Both the position numbers and the translations under genes were made by a program. Below the pieces are notes generated by a model. The model made no database searches and was not told the DNA's origin. It worked only from the letters and a program-made list of their open reading frames with translations. Source: Dugong dugon (Eukaryota > Chordata > Mammalia > Sirenia > Dugongidae). From it: 64,000 bases of DNA. Below, one piece after another: positions 12,288-24,135 of this stretch. Every line of letters begins with the position of its first letter. The stretch's first letter is position 1. Location: assembly GCA_030035585.1 (NCBI GenBank), contig CM057482.1, positions 8,481,001 to 8,545,000 on the forward strand. The letters are read 5' to 3'.

Positions 12288-12412
12288 ATCTCCCCAGTAA
12301 ACCTCACAGGCAAAAATAGCCCCATTTTACAGATGAGGAAACTGAGGCTTAGAGAGGCAAAACAGCTTGCCCAAGACTGAGTCTGATTCTCAACGCATGC
12401 TCTTAACCCTTT
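12288..12412 (-). repeat. MIR/L2-type fragment
   Basis: CCCCATTTTACAGATGAGGA and ACTGAGGCTTAGAGAGG are the reversed MIR core. Confidence 0.8.
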
Positions 12413-12466
12413 ACATGCGTTGACAGCAGGAGAGAAGATTCAGTCCTATTCCCCTTCTGCCGGCAG

Positions 12467-12633
12467 GTGTCCTTGGTGCTGTCAGCTCTCCAGGCTGGGA
12501 ACAAGGGGACCCAGGCATGCATCACGGCCGCCACTGCCGTGTCTGGGATCATCGCTGACCTGGACACCACTATCATGTTTGCAACTGCAGGCACTCTGAA
12601 CGCAGAAAACAACGAGACCTTTGCAGACCACAG
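12467..12633 (+). CDS. TLN2: Talin-2 exon, end of R10 into R11 (about 1962-2016 plus 2 nt)
   Basis: After CCGGCAG it encodes VSLVLSALQAGNKGTQACIT and then the near-invariant ADLDTTIMFATAGTLN, ending ETFADH plus two bases of an arginine codon (AG, phase 2) before gtatgg. The first residues complete the vinculin-binding helix begun in the preceding exon. Talin-1 reads almost the same, with ALQAGNRGTQ and GTLNREGTETFADHR. The longer open frame from 12467 to 12901 is the exon running on into its intron. Confidence 0.98.
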
Positions 12634-13816
12634 GTATGGGAGCAGAGCCTGCCCGCCATGTTCCTGGGCAGGGAGTGGGCCGGGCTGCCCGGCCTCTGAA
12701 CCTCCACGATCGACGTTAGAGAAGCCGTCCGAAGCCAGAGTGCAGCTCTCCATTTTCATTTCAACAAGATGTTCCAGTGGGGAAAGTGAACCACGTAATC
12801 AAAATAAGCCCCTTTTGCCAACTGTAAACACAGAGTTATGTTTGAGTTTTGCTTTTTACAGCCCCAAGTCCATCCTGTTACAGTGGAGAATTTTTTTTTA
12901 AGTTTTCACTCTCCAAGCTCGAGAGAGCTATTCCTCCAACTTGCTTTCTCCCAACCCCAGCAGGATTGGGAGTGACAGGAGCAGGCACATTTAGCCCTTA
13001 CAGGGTTTTGGCGGGAGCTCTGGTGGACAGTGGTTAAGAGCTCAGCTGCTCACCAAAAGGTCGGCAGTTCGAATCCACCAGCTGCTCCTTGGAAACCCTA
13101 TGGGGCAGTTCTACTCTGTCCTGTAGCGTCCCTATGAGTCAGAATCGACTTGACAGCAACGAGTTTGGTTTTTGGTTTGGGTTTTGGGGGTGAGGTTCCA
13201 AGCTTGCTATCTTTCCCGGGCTTGCACGGAGCTCATGGGCTCTTCAGTCCCTGCTTGGAAAGCTTGTGCAGGGGCTCTACATGGCTGCTGCCCCCACCCC
13301 ACACACATCCTCACCGTGTGTCCAGCACCTTTCTTCCTCCCTCTCTCCCATTCTAGGGCTCCACTAAGGGAGGAGATCCCCAGTGCTCCATCCTCCCCTC
13401 CAGAATCCAACACCTTGGGCTCTCATGTCCTGGACAAGGTGCCCCAGTCCATGCGTCCTCACAGCTCACTGTCCCTGTGATGTATTTGAAGGGATCATAG
13501 GAGCCCCAGAAAAGAGGCTGGCCTTCTATTTAGATATAGGCCTGGAGGAAGAGAGCCAGGTTGGTGGGCCTGCAGCTTTCACTGGGACTGTGTGTTAACT
13601 GACTGCATGGGTGCTCCGTTGCCTTTCTTCTTCTCTCTCCAGTTTTGTGTACACGGAGGATGAAAGCCACATCATGGGGGGAGCACACCGCCTCTCTTCC
13701 TCAAAGCCCTTTAACGAAAGCCTCCTGCAAAGGATTCCTTTCCATCCTAACTGCGAGTAATCAAGCTTTGCCCTTTGTATCTCCCCCCGGTCTTCTCCCC
13801 TCGCCCCCTTTCTCAG
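12634..13816 (+). other. TLN2: Intron, 1.2 kb, phase 2
   Basis: It contains one AfroSINE at 13014-13186 (+) followed by its T/G-rich tail, and pyrimidine-rich sequence before TTTCTCAG at the acceptor. Nothing else is recognised. Confidence 0.85.
13014..13186 (+). repeat. AfroSINE
   Basis: GGAGCTCTGGTGGACAGTGG head, GGCAGTTCGAATCCACCAGC, and GAGTCAGAATCGACTTGACA followed by the TTTGGTTTTTGGTTTGGG tail. It is close to the family consensus. Confidence 0.95.
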
Positions 13817-14000
13817 GGAGAACATTCTAAAGACAGCCAAAGCCTTGGTTGAAGACACAAAACTGCTGGTATCCGGGGCTGCATCCACCCCAGACAAGCT
13901 GGCCCAGGCGGCCCAGTCCTCAGCAGCCACCATCACCCAGCTCGCCGAGGTGGTCAAGCTAGGGGCAGCCAGCCTGGGCTCCGATGACCCTGAGACGCAG
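13817..14000 (+). CDS. TLN2: Talin-2 exon, rod domain R11 (about 2017-2078)
   Basis: One base (G) completes the arginine codon, then 61 codons read ENILKTAKALVEDTKLLV and later QSSAATITQLAEVVKLGAAS, ending DDPETQ before gtatgg. R11 is a five-helix bundle. With R12 it forms the second integrin-binding region mapped in talin-1. Differences from TLN1, such as VSGAASTPDKL for VQNAAGSQEKL, are concentrated in one loop. Confidence 0.98.
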
Positions 14001-14141
14001 GTATGGGGGAGGCCTGGGGAACGGGGCCCCCTCCAATTCCCACAGAGCACTGTACGCCAGCCTCGGAATCTAAAAGCAAAGTAGAAGCTTTGAAGTAAAC
14101 TGTGTGTGTTTGATGTGCGTGTGGTTTGGAGAACCGGTAGG

Positions 14142-14437
14142 AAGCTGTTGTTATTGTTGTAGCTGCTGTCGAGTCGGCCCCCAGCTCCTGTTTACTCATC
14201 CACAGTGGAAAGAAATGCTGTCCCGTGATTGGTCCATCGTGATCCATAGAGTTTTCATTGGCTGATTTTTGGAAGGAGATCACCAGCCTTTCTTCTAGTC
14301 CGTCTTAGTCTGGAAGCTCCTCTGACACTTGTTCAGCATCATAGCAACATGCAGGCCCCCACTGAAAAACAGGTGGTGGCTGCGCATGAGGTGCGTGGGC
14401 TGGAAACTAAACACACGTCTCCCTCATAGAGAGCAGT
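14142..14437 (-). repeat. AfroSINE-related, long form
   Basis: The core in antisense (GCTGTCGAGTCGG, then TTTTCATTGGCTGATTTTTG and CACCAGCCTTTCTTC) is followed by GTGGTGGCTGCGCATGAGGTG and a distal part like that of the copy at 53937. It is a different head type from the common copies. Confidence 0.75.
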
Positions 14438-15299
14438 TATCCAGGCGAGACAGTGTCATGAACTATGCCGGTAGAGTCGGGATAGAGAGAGACCGACAGC
14501 TCTGGGAAAAATTCAGAAGGACACTCGAATGGGCTTGGTGACTGACTGAATGCAGTGGGGGTTTGGAGATGAGGGAGAGGGTGGAGTCAAGGGTGACTCC
14601 CACGTTTCAGGCTGGAGCAACGCATGCATGGTGACTCCATGTACCAAGGTGAGGGCCCCGGAGGAACGGTGGGGAGATGACAGCAAGGTCAGTTTGGGGC
14701 ATATCGAATTGGAAGTGCCAGGGAGACAAACAAATGGAACTAGTGAGTAGGCATCTGCCTGCTCACTACAGACATGGGAATTCAGCAATTGATGCCATAT
14801 AGCTAGTGACTGGAAATGCAGGAGAAGACGGGCATGGAGTGGGAGAAGAAGGGGGTTTGGGGCGAAGCCCTGAGAAACCCCAACATTTAGGACCATATTC
14901 AGGAGGAAGAGGTGCCCAGCGACACTGAGAGGCAGCAGTTGCTGGTCAGAGGAAAGCCAGGAGGACGTGATGCTAACAGGAGAGACAGCGGAGAAGGCAA
15001 GAGAGATGACGGTCTGAGAGTCGGCCGTTGGCCCTAGTACCGTGGAGGCCATTGGTGACCTCAGCAAGGGCTGTTTGTGTGGAGTGGGCGGCAGGCCAAT
15101 GAGAATGACAGATGAAGTCAGCCCATGTGGACGACCTACTTGAAAAGTTTGGCTCTGAAGTGGGGTCGAGAGAGGAGCTGGAGAGCTGGAGGAGGGGTCT
15201 GAGCTCCTGTAGTCCCCTGCTTCAGATCCAGCAAATGCATGGAAACTATCTGTCTGTTCCTTGGTCTCCCATCTTAGATCGTAAGCTCATCAAGGACAA

Positions 15300-15509
15300 G
15301 CCAAAGAACCAGTTGCCATCAAGTCAGTTCTGACTCAGAGTGACCCTGTGTGTTTCAGAGTAGAACTGTGCTCCATACGGTTTTTATGACTATGATCTCT
15401 TGGAAGTACATCACCAGATCTTTCTTCCGAAGCACGTCTGGGTGGGTTCAGACCACCAACGTTTTTAATAGCCCAGCGCTTAACTGTTTGCACCACCCAG
15501 GGGACCCTC
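15300..15509 (-). repeat. AfroSINE with target duplication
   Basis: Antisense AGTCCCTGGG-type copy ending CACCACCCAGGGGACC. TCAAGGACAA occurs at both borders (15290-15299 and 15510-15519). Confidence 0.88.
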
Positions 15510-16639
15510 TCAAGGACAATATGATTTATTAATCTTTAAAACCTGAGCACCCAGTAAATTCCTAGCACGCAGGGGGTACCTGGAATGTTTGTTCAACTGT
15601 TGTTGAACCAACAGCCAGCCACAACCATCAATAAATAGAGTGTAAAACTAAAAAAAAAAAAAAGGCAAAAAAGAAAAAAACCCTCTGTTTTCACTGCTTA
15701 AACTATACGTAACAAACTAGTCTGTTAGGCCCATTTGGCCGAAGCTGGATAGAAACCACCACCCAGTGCCTGGGTGGACAGCTAGTTAATGCAGGGCCAG
15801 CATTCGCTCCCATGATGCAATGGCCCTACCCTTTCTGACATCCTCTAGTGGAGAATAGCTCCATGGGAAACATTCCTCATGTGGCCATTTTATTCCTTCT
15901 GCTGGGTGTCTTTTTGATAACATCAGAATTCAAATTGGCTGCCTTCTGGAATTCTAAGTATTCCCAGAAATCCCTGCCTGTGGTATTGTTTTTATGCCCA
16001 TTAAGGAAGGAAAAGCTTGAGAACATGGTCCCTGGAATTGGAACCACACAGCAGAAGCCCTCTCTCCTCGCCTGATTCATTTTTGGGAAAATTGAATGGC
16101 CAGAGGGGATTTAAATCTTTGAACACAGAGAAACATACTGAATTTCCGTAGAGTTTTTGCTCCCAAATGGTCTCGATATCCGGAAGCACCAACTTCCAAT
16201 GAGATGCTGCTAATTAAAACAAAAATCCCCACTCACTGATTCGTACATGTAAAAATGGTTGAAATGGCAAATGTTTTGTTATGTATATTCTATCACAATA
16301 AAAACAAAAAAAGAAAGAAAAAATACCGTTAGAAAAATGTTCTCACTCATTGGTCAGTTGTTCAGGGATGGGACGACATATCCTGGATGTTGGTGGCTGA
16401 CCTCTGCTTGTGGGCCTTGGCCTCCTCTCTGCCCTCCCCACTGTAATCCCAGGAATCAGCACACACAGTCTGTACAGGCCACACTGTCCAGACACAGCCC
16501 TGGCCTGACCTGTGGATTCAGAAGGTTGCCTGAGGTTTCTGTGCCTGTGCATGGGAAGGCCCAGGATGGAGCTGGAGGCTAGGAGAGGGCAGGAGCCTGC
16601 AAAGTCTTGGTGTTGCTATGCTTGCAGGTATCTGGGACT

Positions 16640-16960
16640 TTAGAGTTTCTAATACGTTTTCACATACATTATCTCAGTTCCTCTTCACAACAGTGTGGTG
16701 AGGTCGACAGGGCTGGCTCTGTTGATCCCATCTGTAGAGGAGGAGCTGGAGTTTTAGAGTTGTGTGTGGAGCTTAAGACCATGGCCCTTAGGATCACGCT
16801 GACCAGAGTCCAAACCCCACACTCTGTGAGCGTGGACTGAGGACTGTAGTTCCCGCTTGCGCAGGCGGCATGAGGATTCAATGAGATAATGTGTGAGGGT
16901 GCCTGGCACAGCGCCTGGAGCACTGCCCGCGGTACGTGGAGTTGCTGCTGTTATTACAGA
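16640..16960. repeat. L2/MIR-type fragments, two orientations
   Basis: 16640-16765 reads like an antisense fragment (TCACATACATTATCTCAGTT). 16770-16960 reads as MIR in sense (ATGAGGATTCAATGAGATAA, then GTGCCTGGCACAGCGCC). Confidence 0.7.
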
Positions 16961-17159
16961 AGTTGAAGTCATCATTGTAGCTACTCAGACTTAAATGCAA
17001 CACCCAGTATCGTGTCATTCCTAAACATAACTGGTCCTTCTGATTCCAAAAGTCCAGCACACTGAAAAAAGGTCTCTTCTATCAAATTGTCAACGGTCTC
17101 CATTAAATCAGAAAAGTGAGCATACATAATATATCGTGTTCAGTGGGTACACGTCTACG

Positions 17160-17520
17160 TATTCGTTCATTCCACAAGTATTTCTGAGTGGCTGCTATGT
17201 GCCAGGCCCTGTTCTGAGTGTGAAAGAAAACACAGAAGTCCAGGCTGGCCCTCCAGGAGTTTGCGTCCAAGGGGAGGAGACAGGCTGTGCATACGTGGAT
17301 AACTGACTGAGTAGTTCCAGATACTGGTGCATGCTGTACGTAAAAAAGGGTGCCCTGAAGACATGTGATTCACTGTTTGTGGGGGGTGGGCCTAGAGCTA
17401 GGGTAGTCAGGAAGGGTTTCTGAGAACGTGACCTTCGACCTGAGACCTGAAAGACAAGAAGCAGCCAGATTCCAGGCAGGAAGAAAAGCAAGAGCAAAGA
17501 CCCTGAGTCAGGAGTGAATC
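17160..17520 (-). repeat. L2-type fragment
   Basis: It opens with a reversed L2 3' end (CAAGTATTTCTGAGTGGCTG, then CTATGTGCCAGGCCCTGTTC). It runs into GGTAGTCAGGAAGGGTTTCT and CAAGAGCAAAGACCCTGAG, an association often seen with this repeat. Confidence 0.7.
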
Positions 17521-17788
17521 AGGGTCATCAACACGTAGAAAGAAGACAGTATGTGCCTGGAACAGTAGAGCGAGGCAGAGAATCCCAGGAATGGAAGCTG
17601 GAGAGGCTGGTGGGGCCACCGTGGAGGCTTTGCAGACTGGGGTGTGAGGTCTGGATTTGGTCTCAGTGTTTCTCGGTCACTGGTTCGGGGACATGGGTGA
17701 GGGTTGCCTCTCAGGTGTCCGTTAGCTGCCTTCCTCCTTTCATAGGCAGTCTGTCAGCATAGCTGCCAGCTGGGAGGGGTATTTAGAC

Positions 17789-17933
17789 CAGAGTTCCCCA
17801 TGCTGGCTGAGCTTTCTCCTCACCTGGGAGCTTTTAAAAGTCCAAATGCTGCACCTTCACCCAGACTCCTGAGTCAGAATCACCAGGGTGGCTCCCCAGC
17901 TGCTCCACAGTGCAGCAGCCTTGAGAACCACTG
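17789..17933 (-). repeat. MER5-like hAT element with target duplication
   Basis: It contains CCTCACCTGGGAGCTTTTAA and GAGTCAGAATCACCAGG and ends CCTTGAGAACCACTG, the reversed hAT-Charlie/MER5 terminus. Eight-base flanks ATTTAGAC (17781-17788) and ATTTAGAG (17934-17941) differ at one position. Confidence 0.8.
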
Positions 17934-18055
17934 ATTTAGAGACCTTCCTCTTGCTTGTCCCCAACTCCCCCAGCCTGCCCGCAGCTGTGTCCTCCTCGGG
18001 GTGCGGTCAGCTGGTGACCGCCTGGCCCCTGCTCACCTGGGCTCCACTCTTTCAG

Positions 18056-18181
18056 GTGGTTTTGATCAACGCCATCAAAGATGTGGCCAAGGCCCTTTCA
18101 GATCTCATTGGTGCTACCAAGGGAGCTGCCAGCAAGCCCGCAGATGACCCCTCCATGTACCAGCTCAAGGGGGCGGCCAAG
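18056..18181 (+). CDS. TLN2: Talin-2 exon, R11 (about 2079-2120)
   Basis: After CTTTCAG the exon gives 42 codons beginning VVLINAIKDVAKALSDLIGA and ending YQLKGAAK before gtagac. Talin-1 reads VVLINAVKDVAKALGDLISA and ends WQLKNSAK at the same place. Phase 0 at both ends. It is separated from the next exon by only 192 bp. Confidence 0.97.
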
Positions 18182-18373
18182 GTAGACTGGGGCCCTGGGA
18201 CGAGCATGCAGGGGGAGCGCTGGAATATTGGGGGAATACACATCACAGCGCCTTTCTCACTTAAAGAAAAGAGATGGTTTTGATCATGGGATTAGATCCA
18301 GAACCAGAAGGAGTGGGCATTGGACCACAGACAGTGCACGACCTGTTCTCTCTTGCCTTCTCTTCCTATGCAG

Positions 18374-18490
18374 GTGATGGTGACTAATGTCACCTCCCTC
18401 CTCAAGACTGTGAAGGCCGTGGAAGACGAGGCGACCCGAGGCACACGGGCATTAGAGGCCACAATTGAGTACATCAAGCAGGAGCTCACG
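18374..18490 (+). CDS. TLN2: Talin-2 exon, end of R11 and linker to R12 (about 2121-2159)
   Basis: Thirty-nine codons after CTATGCAG read VMVTNVTSLLKTVKAVEDEA and end EYIKQELT before gtaaga. This is one of the most conserved blocks between talin-1 and talin-2, differing mainly in TRGTRALEATIEYIKQELT against TKGTRALEATTEHIRQELA. Phase 0 at both ends. Confidence 0.98.
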
Positions 18491-20109
18491 GTAAGAGCCA
18501 GCAGTCGCCTGCCCCCTCCTCGGGCACCAATGTCCAACAAGTAGCCCACCTGAGATCCCAGCACAGGCTCCTCTGAGACTTCAGGAGGGAGAGGTTTTAC
18601 TTGGTGCATAGATCTAGGGAGGCCCATTCGCCTGCCTGCTGAGAGCTTGCTGTAATTGAAAGCTTGGGTGATTTTTAAATGTCATTGATAAGGTGTAAAT
18701 TGAAATGGATGACTTTGGACTTTTTAGCTTTAATCCCACTAAAATTGCAGCATACAACCAAAGCATTACACGAGATTCTCGGCAGGTGGAAAAGTCAGCA
18801 CGGCTGCTGCACTTGCCTTGGGTTTAGATCACATGGACAATGAGTAACCACACACAGCCCCTCCTGACTCACCATTGCTTTCCGTGACCGCTAATGCTGT
18901 GGCTTTGGGGAAGGCCTGGGTGCCCTTACCTGGGACGCTTCCCTTTAAAATCTGGCTCTCTTCTTTGTGAGGTGTCCAGTCTCAGAGAAAGGGACCTCAC
19001 ATTCTTGTTTTCAATGTAGAGTGAGGGTGTCCTGGAGGTGCTGCGATACAGATTTTATCTGCTGTTCTTTTGATCCTGTGACGATTGTGGATTCACTTAT
19101 CCCAATCCCCACAAATAGAAATATGCCAAAATGAATGGTTCCAAACAGAACTTTTTTTTAAATAGGACATTTATCACAGATTCAACCCTTTTTTTCTTTT
19201 TTTGGCTTGGTTTTGCTGTCACTGCTGTGCAGCTTTAGAACGTCACTTGTGAAGGTTACACACCCCTGAGGGTCAGCACTAGAAATGAGCAACTCTGTTG
19301 GGTTTTGGTGACGGAGGCTTGGATTCTTTTGTCTTGTCCTTCATGAACCCAGCCTTGGTTGATGTGGTGCTTGGTTCACACTGGAAAGGAGAAACTGCAT
19401 TTCAGCAGTAGCAACAATACAAATGCAGGTGTCCTTAAACCCTGCTGCCTGGCACTCACCTGGCTGCCCAGGCTGGGGTCTCCTCCCAAAGGTCTGGACA
19501 CACGTGGTGACAAGTGTGGTGGGCCTAGCAGTGGCAGTGGAAGAGGAGATTTGACATCTGGAGCTATCCTGGGAAATTGTAGACATGTGGTTGATCTGAG
19601 TCTACCAGCGTTAGAGTCGGCCAGACCGTGTGTGTGTCCACGTGCATGTATGAGGTTTCCGAAGGATTGTGTGCCACAAAGTCTGAGTTAGTGTGGAGGG
19701 CTGTACACGGGGCCTTCCTTCCACTGTAACATCCAGGGTGGACCTGGGATTTTTGCTCCTGGGCTGCTACATTTCAGCTGTCCATTTCCAGGGTGGTGGT
19801 ATTTGGGTGGTTGGCACAGGGCTAGAATGCTGGGTGGATCCTCCCTTCTGCCTTAGGAAAGGGCTCTGGGAAGCTTTTCCTGCCAAAACAGGGCTGCCTA
19901 GGGCTGAGAACAGAGCACCACAAACTGGGTTGGTGTCCTCATCTGCAGGGATGGAGGTACATTCAGCACACAGCCAGGGCACCGTCACTCATGTTAGAGA
20001 GACAAGACGGGCTTCCACTAGAGAAGGCTAACTTGGTGGACAGGTAGAGCTCTAAACTGGGATGGCAACTTACCGTGGTTAATTTATTTCAGCTTCTCTA
20101 CAGGGGTGT

Positions 20110-20278
20110 GGGAGCCTTGGTGGCGCAAGTGGTTAAGCGTTTGACTGCTAACCAGAAGGTCGGCAGTTCAAATCCACCAGCCACTCCTTGGAAACCCTCT
20201 GGAGCAGTTCTTCTCTGTCCTATAGAGTCACTATGAGTCGGAATCGACTCAACAGCAAAGAGTTTGGTTTTGTTTTAA
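20110..20278 (+). repeat. AfroSINE followed by (GT)n
   Basis: GGGAGCCTTGGTGGCGCAAG head and GAGTCGGAATCGACTCAACA end. The tail GTTTGGTTTTGTTTT runs into a GT microsatellite at 20281-20306. Confidence 0.95.
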
Positions 20279-20280
20279 AA

Positions 20281-20306
20281 GTGTGTGTGTGTGTGTATGT
20301 GTGTGG
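20281..20306. repeat. (GT)n microsatellite
   Basis: GT repeat with one TATG interruption, immediately after an AfroSINE tail. Confidence 0.95.
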
Positions 20307-20902
20307 TTAAATAATTCACAATGTCACTGTGGCGTGCTTGACACTAACACCTCTGCATTATTATGCAGTTATAATTGTAAGACAGACTAAGAATAGAGGG
20401 AACTGGATGCTTCATTTCCCCCAGCCCCCACACCCCCTTAGAGAGAGACAGTCCAGAGTGATGCATCCAGGCCAGTCCTGCCCCAGAACTGGCATCGGGA
20501 TTGCGGAGTGTCAGGAAACTGCCAAAGCACCAGCAGAGATAGGGAGAGAGAACTGGGAGGCTACACGGCACCCTTTCCTGCAGTGGAGAGTCTGCAAATA
20601 CTCGCTGTCAGTTTCTGCAGACAGACGGGTAACCCTGAAGATATGGCTCCATCACCATGTCATTCCCACAAATGCTGAGCACGGAAGTCAGAGGCTTAGC
20701 AGCATAGAATCTTGAAAGCAAGAATGATATTACTGTAGTCAAATTAAATTTCTAATTTCCTGCCATTTCGCGGTTTCTTCCAGTTGTGGGTTCGGTTTTC
20801 AGACACTGAGCTGCAAGCCTGGTTGAAGAGGAATCAGTTATTTTCATCTTTTCCTTTTTGATGTTTTTTTTTCCCCCCACCTCTTCTATTTCTAACTTCC
20901 AG

Positions 20903-21088
20903 GTGTTCCAGTCAAAGGAGGTACCTGAAAAGACATCATCACCTGAAGAATCGATAAGGATGACGAAAGGCATCACCATGGCAACAGCCAAGGCCGTGGC
21001 AGCTGGGAACTCATGTAGACAGGAGGACGTGATAGCCACCGCCAATCTGAGCCGGAAAGCCGTGTCAGATATGCTGACAGCCTGCAAG
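20903..21088 (+). CDS. TLN2: Talin-2 exon, rod domain R12 (about 2160-2221)
   Basis: After AACTTCCAG, 62 codons begin VFQSKEVPEKTSSPEESIRM and continue with KGITMATAKAVAAGNSCRQ, then ATANLSRKAVSDMLTACK before gtagag. The first 16 residues form the variable R11-R12 linker (TLN1: VFCSPEPPAKTSTPEDFIRM). The helix after it is essentially identical to TLN1. The open frame extending from 20858 to 21223 is the exon plus intron on both sides. Confidence 0.98.
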
Positions 21089-22152
21089 GTAGAGGCCTGG
21101 CCATTGTTTGGGACAGACAGTTCTCTCGTGATTGAGTGGTTTGGTTTAGTCTGGAGAAGGGGTGGGGCTGGGACGTGTGGAAGGGACGGACGGCTCCGCG
21201 CCTTAAACTTGCTAATAAAATGACCTCTGACAGTGCAGGCATCAGCCTGTGGGCGATGACCCCCTAGGAGGGTTTTGTATTTGAGAGGGGTGGTTCTGCC
21301 CCCGCAGACTTAATTCCCTCACTTCTTTTATTTTCAGTTCTTCCTAAATAGACAGGCAGTCTTCTTGCAGAGAATGTCATATAAGTCAACTCTGAGAGCA
21401 GTAGGCAGGGACAGTGGCATTTCATCCCAAGTCCTCCCAATGAAAACCATGTTCACTCGTCTGCCTGGACCTCTCCCACGTCCGTTAGGTTGGCCATTTT
21501 GTGTTAGGAGAGGTGTTGCTATTGTTGTGTGAGGAACTGAGGTCAAGGAACAAAATAGCACTTTGGGGAACTGGCTTTTTGCCATCTGTGTCAGACACCT
21601 TGGGTAGGCAGCTAGGGCAGCTGCCCTGAGCCCCGTGCTTGATAGGGGAGCCATGGCGACCTGTGCCATGTGACCTTTATTTTATTTTTTATTAATTAAG
21701 AGAGAAAGTGAGCCACAGTAGCGTGCACATCCCTCTGCATCCCATTAAGCGTCTCCATCCCAGGACTTTGCCCTTCTCAGGCCAGGCTTGCCCCAGGGAC
21801 TGAGTCCACTCAGTGATTGATGGATGATCCCCTCCCCACTGTGGCAAGGGGCACAGGGTGGAGATTTACCACAGAAGTTGAAAACCAGCTATTACCGCTT
21901 GGAGTCTGAGGGAATAGAGCCATTCTCTGTGGTGAAGTGAGTTCTGTGCGAGAAGCTGATGGGAAGTCAAACTCTGATGGCTTCTCAAGGGCTCTTCAGA
22001 AGGGGTGGGATGATAAAGGCCTGCACAGACTTCATGCAGCCTTGAAAAGGCATCAGGAAGACTGTGTGGAGATTGAGAGTTATCACCCACATCTTAACAT
22101 GGCCTTTACTAGTTTAATTTGTCAACCGTTTATTCCCCTATACACGTAGCCG

Positions 22153-22312
22153 TTGAAAACCTGTTGCTATTGAATCGATTCCAACTCATAGTGACCCTAT
22201 AGGATGGAGTAGAACTGCCCCATAGGGTTTCCAAGGAGCGGCTTGTAGATTCAAACTGCCGACCTTTTGGTTAGCAGCCGAGCTCTTAACCACCGTGCCA
22301 CCAGGGCTCCGT
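22153..22312 (-). repeat. AfroSINE
   Basis: Antisense copy from TTGAAAACCTGTTGCTATTG through GGATGGAGTAGAACTGCCCC to CCGTGCCACCAGGGCTCC. Confidence 0.94.
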
Positions 22313-23739
22313 ACCTATAGCACTCAGGGAGAAATCATTCCTCAGGGAAGAGTCTCAGTGGGAGAAATTGTGCCTCTAGAACTCTGAGGGTCTTTTATTT
22401 CTTTTTTTAATGGAAAGAGAGAGCAATGGATACCCAGAATTGAAGCTTGTGTTCCTTGGATTTTACTGCTGTAGGTAGGCCTTACCCAAACACCACCTGC
22501 TCCCAAATGCACCACAGCCCCCTCTTCTGCCCCACCTACTTAATCTTTCAACTTTATCGGTGGTTTTTCTTTCACTGAGTTAGAGTCACGTAAAACTACT
22601 TTCTGGCCAGTCAGCTTGCCTTTGTAGCCAGCTAGGTTAATGCCAAGAGCAGTGTCCAGTAGCCAGGTAGTCCAGCCTCCACGCCGGTGGGTTACTGTGG
22701 GGTGAAAGATAAGCATGGAGGCGGCCATTTGCCATGGTGTTTATCTAACTAAAAGATTTCCCTTACCCCCTTTGTTTACCCGGAAAACATGATTGACAGC
22801 TCATGATGGGGTCCGGCGATCATAACCGTGTGCAGCTGCAGGCTAAGATGAACCACTTTTTCCTCCTTAGATACTTTCTCCACTTGAAGAATAGGAACTT
22901 GATACTCCATGCATGTCCTTTTGAGGCACTGAGGCACAGTTCAAAGGGTCCTTAAAACCTGTTTATGTGGCTGCTTTTGTAAGGATGCACCTGGGAGAGC
23001 ATCTGACAAGGAAGATTCCAGCATTAGAGAAGAAGGGAAGTTTGACCCGAGTCCCAGGGGTAGAGATGGTTTCATGGCAAAATCAGCCTCTTGCAGAGAC
23101 ACAGCAGCTGACACCATTGCCAGTGGTTAACTCTTGAGGGAAAGAGGAGAGGCAGGCAAGAAAGCCACACAAACGTGGGAGACCTTGGCCCATGGAAGGA
23201 TGGCTCTTATGACCCAGATGTATAGATCCAAAGTCTTCTGAGAGTTTTGAGGGTCTTAGTTTACTCTTCTGTCCACCAGCTAGGGGTTGGGTCCCTGGAT
23301 TTGGGCATGGAAATACGCTATCAGACATTTTTTTAGTCTTTCAGGATTCCATGATCTCACCTGGTTATAAAGTCCTATTACTTAGCTAAAATGTAAATTA
23401 TTCCCATCTTACGGAGGAGGAAACAAACTCAAGTGCCTTTCTTGAAGCCTCATAGCTAGTTAGTGAAAGGGGATTCCTGACTCCCAGCCAACACCCTTTC
23501 TTTCTCCATGATGGAAAAATGATGTGGGGAGAGGTTGGCACGGATTCTGTCCTTAGCAGAAGTCTTTGGTTTGTCCTTGGCTTAAAGGATCCTCTGTTGA
23601 GAGTTTCAAGATCCAGCTATGTAAAGCCTTCCTGTAACTGGAAAATGTTATAGAAGCATATGTTATGGGGCATGAAATGGAGGTACTAGAACATAGAAGA
23701 AAAGAGATATTATAGTGATGGCTGCCTTGAATTGGGGTA

Positions 23740-24135
23740 ACAAGTGAAAAAACCCATTTGTTCCAGATTGTGTGGGCATTCTTATACATATGCTCTTCTT
23801 TCTGCCTGGAAGCCCCTTGTGTGTCCAGCCCACATCCTCCCCTTTGGGCTCAAGTGGCTCACTGCCCACCTACCCCTCAAATTCTTCCCACCTGCGGTAC
23901 AAGGAGAGGCAATCAGGCCCTCTGTTATAGTCCTGGAGCTTTTGGCTTGATTAGTGGGTTGTGATCGTGACCGTGTGCTGGGGATCTGGCCCTCTGTAGA
24001 CTGAGAGCTCCTTAGGGGCGAGACCTGGCACATATTCCTCTCTGTGTCCCCACCTCGAAGCATAGGACATAGCACTGAGCCAGTAGCCTTCGGTGAGACC
24101 AAGCCAGTAGCCTCTTGGTAGAATAAATAGGTGGA
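23740..24135 (+). repeat. L2 3'-end-like fragment
   Basis: CTTCTTTCTGCCTGGAAGCC, then GACTGAGAGCTCCTTAGGGG and CATAGCACTGAGCC give the L2 3' terminal order in sense. Confidence 0.65.

Larger units (their letters stand above)
9717..12466 (+). other. TLN2: Intron, 2.75 kb
   Basis: Contents are AfroSINEs at 9993-10185 (+), 11187-11380 (-, perfect 15-bp target duplication) and 12115-12277 (+), MIR-type fragments at 10410-10585 (+) and 12288-12412 (-), and a poly(A) run at 11519-11537. The remaining sequence is unremarkable. Confidence 0.8.
14001..18055 (+). other. TLN2: Intron, 4.1 kb
   Basis: It holds a long-form AfroSINE-related copy (14142-14437, -), a standard copy at 15300-15509 (-) with target duplication, L2/MIR-type fragments at 16640-16960 and 17160-17520, and a MER5-like hAT element at 17789-17933. 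The block at about 14440-15100 (purine-rich, with the 184-codon antisense ORF 14513-15067) resembles an old interspersed repeat that I cannot name securely. Confidence 0.75.
18491..20902 (+). other. TLN2: Intron, 2.4 kb
   Basis: One AfroSINE at 20110-20278 (+) is followed directly by a (GT)n run at 20281-20306, and a T-rich tract leads into the acceptor near 20865-20902. The remainder (18491-20100) shows nothing I recognise. The ORFs there have no talin or other family signature. Confidence 0.8.

Noticed and set aside
12467-12901. 144-codon ORF starting at GTG
   Set aside because: The first 55 codons are the real talin exon. The remainder is intron read-through.
14513-15067. 184-codon antisense ORF, the longest in the window
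   Set aside because: It lies in a purine-rich block that looks like an old interspersed repeat. Low-complexity Ser/Pro/Leu composition, no motif.
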